Of a DNA stretch of 20,101 nt, positions 14,067 to 20,101 are shown one piece after another. The notes below the pieces were generated by a model that saw nothing but the letters and a program-made list of their open reading frames with translations, searched no databases and was not told where the DNA came from. The position numbers were made by a program, and so were the translations under genes. The stretch is taken from the NCBI GenBank assembly GCA_034189725.1, contig JAXHUK010000166.1:1-20101 (forward strand), given 5' to 3'. Position 1 is the first letter of the stretch, and every line of letters starts with the position of its first letter. The DNA comes from JAXHUK01 sp034189725. Lineage in GTDB: Bacteria; Chloroflexota; Dehalococcoidia; SZUA-161.

Positions 14067-16034
14067 TCAGCTATCTAAATCCGTTGCAGCCGCATTTGCT
14101 CTCATAAATTTCTCATACTCTTCCTGTATTTCGTTCACTGCCCCTTTATCCTCCAGGGTGGAGAGGTCTCCCAGGCTCTGTCCCAGGGCAGTGGCTTTTA
14201 TTACCCGTCGCAGTATTTTACCACTTCGTGTCTTCGGGAGCGAATCCACGAAGTGGATTTCCTCAGGAGTTGCGATAGGCCCAATAACGTTACGCAGGTG
14301 CTCAGAAATATCTTCTCTCAGCTTAGTTGACGGAGATACACTTGCTTTGAGTGTTACATAGAGGATTATGCTTTCACCCTTCACCTCATTGGGCTTGCTT
14401 GTCACTGCTGCCTCGACAACAGAGGGATGTGACACGGCAGCACTCTCAATTTCAGCTGTTCCAATACGGTGTCCTGATACTTTCAGCACCTCGTCGGCTC
14501 GGCCAAGCAGCCAGAAATAGCCATCGCTATCACGCATAGCGTAGTCACCGCTATAGTAGACTCCCGGGAAGCGGGACCAATACGTGCTCTTATAGCGATC
14601 AGGATCGCCGTAGATGTCGAGGAGCATTCCTGGCCACGGATTTCGAATTATGAGAAATCCTGTTTGCCCTGTTGGATTTTCATTCCCCCCGGTGTCAACC
14701 ACAGCAGCATCTATTCCAGGTAAAGGAAATGCTGCTGAACCTGGTTTAAGTGGCAGTGGTTCGATTCCTATCGTAGGTGAGATCATAATGCCCCCGGTCT
14801 CTGTTTGCCACCACGTGTCGACAATGGGGCATCTCTCCCCCCCTATATATTTATAGTACCAATGCCATGCTTCAGGATTAATAGCTTCGCCGACACTACC
14901 CAGCAACTCTAGACTGGAAAGGTCATGCTGAAGCGGCCATTGTTCTCCGTGACGCATAAACATTCGTATTGCTGTTGGTGAGGTATAGAATATGCTCACA
15001 CCATATTTTTCCACGATATCCCACCACCGATCTATAGCGGGATAGTCGAGAGATCCCTCATACAGTACAATTGCCGCACCATGAGAGAGTGGGGCGTAGA
15101 CAATCTGGCTATGACCGGTAACCCAGCCAACATCGGCAGTACACCAGTAGACCGATTCCTCTTTGATGTCGAAGACCCATTGATAAGCAGAATGGTTATA
15201 TACCATATAACCACCGGTGCTGTGAACTACGCCTTTTGGTTTACCAGTTGTCCCCGAAGTGTACAGTATATAGAGGGGGTGTGTGGCTTCTACTGGTTCG
15301 GCTTTAACGAATGTCTCGTATTCACCGAATAGCGAGTGAAGCCAATGATCTCTCCCCTCTGTCATCGGTACTTGATTCCCGGTCCTCTTGACGACGATGA
15401 TGCTCTGGATACAAGGGCATTTGCTAACTGCATCATCGGCAGTCTCCTTAAGTGGTATGATTTTACCACGCCGATACCCTCCGTCGGCTGTGATGACAAT
15501 CTTTGCCTGTGTATCCATAATTCTGTCACAAAGCGCCTGTGAGCTAAATCCTGAGAAGATCACGGTATGGATGGCCCCAATTCGGGCGCAGGCTAACATG
15601 AATATGGGGAGCTCCGGGATCATGGGTAGATAGAGAGCGATGCGGTCTCCCTTCACAACGCCGAGGTTTTTGAGTACCGATGCATATCGGTTGACCTCCC
15701 GGAATAATGTGGAATAGCTGAGCACCCTTGTATCTCCGTTTTCCCCCTCCCAGTATATGGCTACTTTACTTCTGCGCCACGTCTTCACATGTCGGTCGAC
15801 ACACTGGTAGCAGGCATTGAGCTTCCCTCCTACAAACCAGCGTGCATACGGGGGATCCCAGTCTAGAACTCGGTCCCACGTTTTATGCCAGTCCAGTTTG
15901 TATGCTTCCTCAGCCCAGAATTCCTCAGGGGTTTGTACAGAGCGTGTGTGTAGTTCCTGGTAACGCTTCGATGGCCATATTCGCACATCTGTCGGAATGG
16001 AACATGCGGTGTCCGGCTTTTGCTCACAGTCCAT
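14067..16034 (-). CDS. acs: Acetyl-CoA synthetase (AMP-forming)
   Basis: This 655-residue enzyme activates acetate with ATP and CoA through acetyl-AMP. Motifs include the P-loop-like YTSGTTGKPKGVVH near 257-270, DTWWQTETGG, the hinge region WLLGRADEVLKVSGHRIGTAEIE, and the C-terminal catalytic lysine Lys606 in PKTRSGKILRR, which protein acetylation can silence in the family. Length is normal (about 650). It starts 9 bases after the rubrerythrin stop with a GGGGGA site, and fprA follows 26 bases later, so the three are probably cotranscribed. Acetate assimilation could feed the PEP synthase branch through pyruvate (inference). Propionyl-CoA synthetase is a close alternative, but the acetate enzyme fits the length and motifs. 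Confidence 0.95.
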   Translation of the reverse strand: MDCEQKPDTACSIPTDVRIWPSKRYQELHTRSVQTPEEFWAEEAYKLDWHKTWDRVLDWDPPYARWFVGGKLNACYQCVDRHVKTWRRSKVAIYWEGENGDTRVLSYSTLFREVNRYASVLKNLGVVKGDRIALYLPMIPELPIFMLACARIGAIHTVIFSGFSSQALCDRIMDTQAKIVITADGGYRRGKIIPLKETADDAVSKCPCIQSIIVVKRTGNQVPMTEGRDHWLHSLFGEYETFVKAEPVEATHPLYILYTSGTTGKPKGVVHSTGGYMVYNHSAYQWVFDIKEESVYWCTADVGWVTGHSQIVYAPLSHGAAIVLYEGSLDYPAIDRWWDIVEKYGVSIFYTSPTAIRMFMRHGEQWPLQHDLSSLELLGSVGEAINPEAWHWYYKYIGGERCPIVDTWWQTETGGIMISPTIGIEPLPLKPGSAAFPLPGIDAAVVDTGGNENPTGQTGFLIIRNPWPGMLLDIYGDPDRYKSTYWSRFPGVYYSGDYAMRDSDGYFWLLGRADEVLKVSGHRIGTAEIESAAVSHPSVVEAAVTSKPNEVKGESIILYVTLKASVSPSTKLREDISEHLRNVIGPIATPEEIHFVDSLPKTRSGKILRRVIKATALGQSLGDLSTLEDKGAVNEIQEEYEKFMRANAAATDLDS

Positions 16035-16043
16035 ATGGTCCCC

Positions 16044-16652
16044 CTATATCACTTTTTTGAACTTGTCTCTTTGCGCGCCGCATATCGGGCATGCATCGGG
16101 AGCTTCTCCGTCAGAGACATAGCCACAGACACCACAAACGAAGTATGTGGTGTCTACATCACGTACCATGCGCTCGAGTGCTTTTTTATAGAGTCCGGCA
16201 TGTCCCTTCTCCACGTCTCGCGAATAGCTGAATATCCTGGCCACATTCTTGTTATCTTCCTCATTCGCCTCTTTGATGAACTCAGGATAGGTGCTGCTTG
16301 CCAGGTTCTCTCTTTCGAAGGCCGATTCCAGATTTTCCTGCGTACCTTCTACTCCACCGAGCAGTCGTAAATGATTGAATGCATGGATTCCCTCGGCCTC
16401 GGCAATGGCACGAAATAGTCGAGCCACCTGGGGATAGCCTTCCTCATCGGCCTTCAAGGCAAAAGCCAGGTTTCTCTGATGGGCTTGAGACTCTGCGATA
16501 AAGCCGTTCTTGATGTTTTGCAGTGTTTTTACTCCTTTTATCCCGGGAACATCGTGAGAGATGAGCTTCTCAGCTTCAACTCCACAGACTGGACAATGGT
16601 CAGGCTGATCAACAGACAGTTCTATATGATGACAATTAGTGCATTTCCACAT
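16044..16652 (-). CDS. rbr: Rubrerythrin with rubredoxin-like centres at both ends
   Basis: Rubrerythrins reduce peroxide (and some O2) in anaerobes. This 202-residue protein has three parts. A short N-terminal rubredoxin-like site has Cys4/Cys7 and Cys20/Cys23 (WKCTNC, HCPVCG). A ferritin-like four-helix diiron domain spans about 45-160, with Glu54, Glu87 and His90 (AEAEGIHAF), a Glu-rich third helix, and Glu148 and His151 (VEKGHAG). A C-terminal rubredoxin has Cys173, Cys176, Cys188 and Cys191 (CGVCGYVSDG, CPICGA). Classical rubrerythrin has only the C-terminal iron centre and reverse rubrerythrin only the N-terminal one. An AAGGAGA site lies 12 bases upstream. First gene of rbr-acs-fprA, it might pass electrons to the flavodiiron protein, which lacks its own rubredoxin. 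Confidence 0.93.
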   Translation of the reverse strand: MWKCTNCHHIELSVDQPDHCPVCGVEAEKLISHDVPGIKGVKTLQNIKNGFIAESQAHQRNLAFALKADEEGYPQVARLFRAIAEAEGIHAFNHLRLLGGVEGTQENLESAFERENLASSTYPEFIKEANEEDNKNVARIFSYSRDVEKGHAGLYKKALERMVRDVDTTYFVCGVCGYVSDGEAPDACPICGAQRDKFKKVI

Positions 16653-16692
16653 CGCTTTTATAAATCTCCTTTTTCATTTGCAGTCTATGCTT

Positions 16693-16722
16693 ATTGTATG
16701 CGGTACACATATGTATAGGCAA
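16693..16722 (-). promoter_or_regulatory. Possible promoter of rbr-acs-fprA
   Basis: TTGCCT (16722-16717), an 18-base spacer and TACAAT (16698-16693, 5 of 6) lie 41 bases before the rubrerythrin ATG. The spacer holds a near-palindrome, TACACATATGTATA (16704-16717), that could be an operator. Confidence 0.45.
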
Positions 16723-16768
16723 GATATATTGAGAATTAATCCACGTGCTGATACCTAATACTACGACT

Positions 16769-16810
16769 GCATCAATTATGAATCCTATTAAGCGGATTCA
16801 TAATTGATGC
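16769..16810. terminator. Perfect 17-bp inverted repeat between the two rubrerythrin genes
   Basis: GCATCAATTATGAATCC (16769-16785) pairs perfectly with GGATTCATAATTGATGC (16794-16810) over an 8-base loop, starting 21 bases past the stop of the second rubrerythrin. Position suggests transcription termination of the copA unit. There is no U-tract on the minus strand and the stem is A/T-rich, so a factor-dependent hairpin, RNA-stabilising stem or protein-binding palindrome is also possible. The 178-base gap holds no gene. Confidence 0.6.
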
Positions 16811-16830
16811 ATAATTGTGAGAAGATGCCA

Positions 16831-17352
16831 CTATCTCGCTGGTGCGGAAAAGCGATGAAGTGTGAACATAGACTTCGACTTACTCACCCACTGGTATTCT
16901 TCTTCCAATAGCTCCAGGTGTCCTTGTTCAATCTCGGACAGTTTTTCCAGCATTGCCTTGCCATCAGGTTCCGTGGTTTTTTTTGCAAGATCGGCATAGA
17001 ACGTAGTAGCTTCCCTCTCGTCATTGATAGCGTGCTTGAGGATTTGCAACTCCTCAGTATCTTCCTGGAGTTCACCCTTAGTCTCCGTGGATGGCGGGAA
17101 TTCCGAGCATTGGACAGGATTGGATATGTCGGCACAGGCACACCACTCGTCTTCCGAAAGCCATCTTCCACTACTCTGAAGTTCTCCACATAGTTTCTGG
17201 AGTATCTTGATGTGACCTTCTTCCTCTGATGCCAGCCATGAGAGGGTTTTTTTGCTGGCCGCGCTTGTCGATTTAGCGGCTGCGTCGCTGTAGTAGCGAT
17301 AGGCCTCTTTTTCCCTATCCAAGGCTAGATTCAGTGCTTCCAACTCGTTCAT
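16831..17352 (-). CDS. Rubrerythrin-like diiron protein with Cys-bearing linker, no rubredoxin
   Basis: This 173-residue protein is two helix-pair halves of the ferritin-like fold. The first has REKEAYRYYSDAA (Glu14/Glu16) and Glu44-x2-His47 (EEEGH). The second has DEREATTFYADLA (Glu112/Glu114) and Glu142-x2-His145 (IEQGH). These are diiron ligands of the rubrerythrin type, expected to act on O2 or peroxide or to hold iron. Between the halves (about 55-90) lies a polar insert with Cys55, Cys71, Cys73 and Cys82 (DEWCACAD, VQCSEF) instead of a rubredoxin domain. It starts 14 bases after the copper ATPase stop with an AAGGGG site, so it is probably cotranscribed with copA. Whether the cysteines bind a metal such as copper is open. 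Confidence 0.88.
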   Translation of the reverse strand: MNELEALNLALDREKEAYRYYSDAAAKSTSAASKKTLSWLASEEEGHIKILQKLCGELQSSGRWLSEDEWCACADISNPVQCSEFPPSTETKGELQEDTEELQILKHAINDEREATTFYADLAKKTTEPDGKAMLEKLSEIEQGHLELLEEEYQWVSKSKSMFTLHRFSAPAR

Positions 17353-17366
17353 TGTTTTTCCCCTTT

Positions 17367-20099
17367 CTATAGTGGCTTTTGAACACGATATCTCCTCATG
17401 CTCAGTGAGTTAGTTACCACACTTACTGAACTGAATGCCATTGCTGCTCCGGCAATAATAGGATTAAGCAGGAAACCGGTAAACGGGTAAAGGATTCCCG
17501 CAGCTATTGGAATGCCTATAGCATTGTAGAAAAACGCCCAGAACAGGTTTTGCTTTATCTTGCGCATGGTATAGCAACTCAGGTCGAGTGTACGAGCAAC
17601 ATCTTGTATATCGTCCCTCACCAGGACTATGCCCCCGGACTCGATGGCAACGTCGGTTCCAGACCCGATAGCGATGCCAACATCTGCCTGTACTAAAGCG
17701 GGAGCATCGTTTATTCCATCACCGACCATGGCCACAACATGTCCCTGATCCTGGAGTTGTTTCACCTCATTCGCCTTGTCTTCGGGCAGCACTTCAGCGA
17801 GGACACGGTCGATTCCCAGACGCTGGGCTATACTTTCGGCACTTCTGCGATTGTCCCCCGTAATCATAACTACCTGTCTGCCCTGTCTCTTCAGCCAGGC
17901 TACTGTCTCATTGGCCAAATCCTTAGCCGTGTCAGCAACTGCTATTATTCCGGCAACTTTGCCATCAGTTGCCACCGTCACTACTGTTTTCCCATCCTCC
18001 TCCAGTTGAATGACAATGTCATCAGCAACCGATGTATCTATCCCTTTATCGGCGAATAACTTTCTGTTCGCCACAAGTATTGTAGTGCCGTTATACCGCG
18101 CCTCTACGCCCTTGCCAGGTATAGCGGTGAAACCTTCAACGTCGGGAATATCTATTTGTTTTTCAGTGGCCTTGCTGACAATAGCATCGCTGAGATGGTG
18201 TTCCGAGTGTTTTTCCGCTGCGGCAGCGATTTTCAAGAGTTCATCACTTGAAATCGGATTGGAGAGTGGGATAACGTCGGTAACCTCGGGTTTTCCCCTC
18301 GTGAGCGTTCCGGTCTTATCGAAGACGACGGTATCAACGCTGCAGGCTTTCTCCAGAGTCTCAGCGTCTTTGATCAGGATACCATTTTCTGCCCCCAAGC
18401 CGGTACCGACAATTATCGCCGTGGGTGTAGCCAGTCCAAGGGCGCAGGGACAGGCAATGATGACTACAGCGATGAACACTGTGAGTGCAAATACAAATCC
18501 TGCTCCTGAAAGATACCAGGCGATAAAAGCAAGGAGTCCAATAGCTAACACTATGGGCACAAAGTAGGCAGCAACCCTATCAGCCAGACGCTGTACTGGC
18601 GCCTTACTACCCTGAGCCTCTTCTACCAGGCTCACAATCTGGGCAAGAGCGGTATCCCTGCCTACTCTGGTAGCTCGGAACCTGAGCCAGCCGCTCTTGT
18701 TCATAGTGCCACCAATGACCTCATCGTCAACATTTTTCTCGATGGGAATGCTTTCTCCTGTTAATAGCGATTGGTCAACCGATGAGTTGCCATCTACTAC
18801 AGTGCCATCGACGGGGATAGCACTTCCGGGCTTGACTATAATCTCGTCACCAACCAGAACCTCCTCTACCGGGACCTCGATTTCCCTGTTATCTTTGACA
18901 ACAATTGCGGTTTTGGGCTGCAACTCGATCAGCTTTCGGATTGAATCAGATGTCCGACCTTTTGCTACCGCTTCCAGCATTCTACCGAGCAGGATAAACA
19001 CGATAAGTAATCCCGCTACTTCATAATATATGTCAGCACTGCCATAGCTGGGATTACCACTCCAGATTAGAATAGAAGTGGCTATACTGTACAGGTAGGC
19101 AGTTCCAGTGCCTAAAGCGACGAGGGTGTCCATGCCGGCACGGCGATTCTTCACCACTGTACGGATGCCCACAGTGTAAAACTGGTAGCCTGCGGCAATA
19201 ATCGGGGTAGTGAGCAGAAACTGAAGCAAAGCCATGTTGCCGTCGGAGAGTGCGGGAAGCGGCAAGCCAATGTGATGGCCCATGGCAAAGTAGAGTAAAG
19301 GAAGTCCAAAAGCCAGGGCAATGAAAAACTTGATTCTCAGTGTTCTGATGTCGCTCTGCCGCGCCTCTTTTTCGCGGTCACCGGTGGTCTCTTCCACCGG
19401 TGTGTAGCCAGCTTCCTTTATCACTTTTTTAATTGCTTCACGGTTGGTCAGTGCAGGATCAAAGACAATCGTTGCCCGCTCATTAAGAAACAACTGGCTG
19501 GAGATTATTCCTTTGACCCCTTTAAGCGCTGCCTCGACGGTGCCCAGACAGTGAGCATTATCCATACCAATAACCTTGAGGTTTAGTGTCTCTGTCTCTT
19601 CCTGAATGATGCTGTACCCGGCCTTATTGATCGCCTGCTCCAGTGATTGCGGGCTTGCTTTTGTGGGATCATATTCCACATACGCTCTTTCGGTAGCGAA
19701 ATTCACCGCAGCCTTTGAGACGCCTTCGACCTTGTTCAGGGAATCTTCAACAGCAGCGGCACAGGAAGCGCAATGCATACCCTGTATACTTATTGCGGCT
19801 TTGACCAGTTTGCTATCGGTAGCAGTATCTTTTATAACGCCATAGCCTGCTTTCTCTATCGCCTGCTCAAGCTCCTTGGGTGTTGTTCTGCCCGGGTCAT
19901 ATTCTACATACGCCCTTTCGGTAGCGAAATTCACCGCAGCTTTTGAGACGCCCTCTACCTTATTGAGAGAATCCTCTACAGTGACAGCGCAGGAGGCACA
20001 GTGCATGTCTTTAACGCTGATGGTGGTCTTCGCGCTCTCTCGATCGCTATCCTCAGTTTTGTGAGGAGTGAGTACTTCCTCAGGGGAGGAAGTACTCAC
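17367..20099 (-). CDS. copA: Cu(I)-exporting P1B-type ATPase, start near window edge
   Basis: This 910-residue copper pump of the inner membrane exports Cu(I) using ATP. Three N-terminal HMA domains appear. Two are nearly identical (Cys34/Cys37 and Cys110/Cys113, each MHCASC). The third (GMDNAHC, Cys184) keeps one cysteine. The pump core has TGES, the membrane motif CPC (Cys550/Cys552), phosphorylation site DKTGT (Asp594), GDGINDAPAL, and the Cu(I)-type segments YNAIGIPIAAG and MAFSSVSVVTNS. The nucleotide-binding SEHPL motif reads SEHHL, keeping the key His. The first in-frame start is a GTG two bases from the edge, so the true start could lie outside. The second rubrerythrin follows in the same unit. 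Silver transport is an alternative. Confidence 0.94.
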   Translation of the reverse strand: MSTSSPEEVLTPHKTEDSDRESAKTTISVKDMHCASCAVTVEDSLNKVEGVSKAAVNFATERAYVEYDPGRTTPKELEQAIEKAGYGVIKDTATDSKLVKAAISIQGMHCASCAAAVEDSLNKVEGVSKAAVNFATERAYVEYDPTKASPQSLEQAINKAGYSIIQEETETLNLKVIGMDNAHCLGTVEAALKGVKGIISSQLFLNERATIVFDPALTNREAIKKVIKEAGYTPVEETTGDREKEARQSDIRTLRIKFFIALAFGLPLLYFAMGHHIGLPLPALSDGNMALLQFLLTTPIIAAGYQFYTVGIRTVVKNRRAGMDTLVALGTGTAYLYSIATSILIWSGNPSYGSADIYYEVAGLLIVFILLGRMLEAVAKGRTSDSIRKLIELQPKTAIVVKDNREIEVPVEEVLVGDEIIVKPGSAIPVDGTVVDGNSSVDQSLLTGESIPIEKNVDDEVIGGTMNKSGWLRFRATRVGRDTALAQIVSLVEEAQGSKAPVQRLADRVAAYFVPIVLAIGLLAFIAWYLSGAGFVFALTVFIAVVIIACPCALGLATPTAIIVGTGLGAENGILIKDAETLEKACSVDTVVFDKTGTLTRGKPEVTDVIPLSNPISSDELLKIAAAAEKHSEHHLSDAIVSKATEKQIDIPDVEGFTAIPGKGVEARYNGTTILVANRKLFADKGIDTSVADDIVIQLEEDGKTVVTVATDGKVAGIIAVADTAKDLANETVAWLKRQGRQVVMITGDNRRSAESIAQRLGIDRVLAEVLPEDKANEVKQLQDQGHVVAMVGDGINDAPALVQADVGIAIGSGTDVAIESGGIVLVRDDIQDVARTLDLSCYTMRKIKQNLFWAFFYNAIGIPIAAGILYPFTGFLLNPIIAGAAMAFSSVSVVTNSLSMRRYRVQKPL
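19605..19775 (-). repeat. HMA-domain tandem repeat, copy 2
   Basis: DNA for residues 109-165 of the copper ATPase closely matches the DNA for residues 33-89. Shared stretches exceed 20 bases; most differences are in third codon positions. It marks an internal tandem duplication of 76 residues (228 bases). Confidence 0.85.
19833..20003 (-). repeat. HMA-domain tandem repeat, copy 1
   Basis: Partner of the repeat at 19605-19775, encoding the first HMA domain of the copper ATPase. Protein identity between the copies is high from HCASC to the AGY motif; the tail after DP differs most. Confidence 0.85.
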
Positions 20100-20101
20100 T
20101 C
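20066..20101. repeat. Perfect 16-bp inverted repeat at the window edge
   Basis: GAGTGAGTACTTCCTC (20066-20081) and GAGGAAGTACTCACTC (20086-20101) pair perfectly over a 4-base AGGG loop. It covers the GTG start and the first 11 or so codons of the copper ATPase. It may continue beyond the window. It could be an operator, a leader hairpin, or a contig-end fold-back artefact. Confidence 0.7.

Noticed and set aside
13954..14361. Plus-strand reading frame of 135 residues across the fprA/acs junction
   Set aside because: It is antisense to two well-identified genes and has no ribosome-binding site or motif of note.
18010..18567. Plus-strand reading frame of 185 residues
   Set aside because: It lies wholly opposite the copper ATPase, is Ser/Ala/Thr-rich and has no recognisable motif; a shadow frame.

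Overview
All 18 supported genes lie on the minus strand, so transcription runs from high to low coordinates. The content suggests a strictly or mainly anaerobic bacterium: two rubrerythrins, a flavodiiron protein, ferrous iron transport (FeoAB), PEP synthase and a dicluster ferredoxin. The proline/threonine-rich surface protein and the dnaG/dgt/ppsA/ispH/plsC/cmk neighbourhood remind me of Chloroflexota, possibly Dehalococcoidia. That assignment is inference from memory of gene order and protein style, not a search result.

Layout, left to right. (1) 1-4747: primase dnaG (C-terminus cut by the window edge), a dGTPase-like HD hydrolase and PEP synthase, read as ppsA-dgt-dnaG. (2) 4941-7356: cmk-plsC-ispH plus a 74-residue unknown protein, all with overlapping ends and so very probably one operon. 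(3) 7422-8990: a secreted, membrane-anchored protein with a lamin-tail domain between proline/threonine linkers. (4) 9204-11627: fur-feoA-feoB, preceded by a near-consensus promoter with a palindromic Fur-box-like operator at the start of transcription. (5) 11743-12694: a small 2[4Fe-4S] ferredoxin and a Crp/Fnr-family regulator. (6) 12856-16652: rubrerythrin, acetyl-CoA synthetase and flavodiiron protein, closely spaced and read in that order. (7) 16831-20099: a Cu(I) P-type ATPase followed by a second rubrerythrin-like diiron protein. A perfect 17-bp inverted repeat separates regions 6 and 7.

Functionally, the left third is housekeeping: replication priming, nucleotide pools, phospholipid and isoprenoid precursors, and gluconeogenic PEP. 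The right half (about 9.2-20.1 kb) is an iron/copper/oxygen-stress block: iron uptake under Fur, redox proteins, O2/peroxide/NO scavenging and copper export. Acetyl-CoA synthetase sits unexpectedly between two oxygen-defence genes.

I found no tRNA, rRNA, CRISPR array, transposase or riboswitch that I can support. Every gene-free gap is shorter than 300 bases. I see no convincing wholly new system. The best leads are the metal/oxygen-stress block, its palindromic control sites, and the atypical domain make-up of the rubrerythrins and the copper ATPase.
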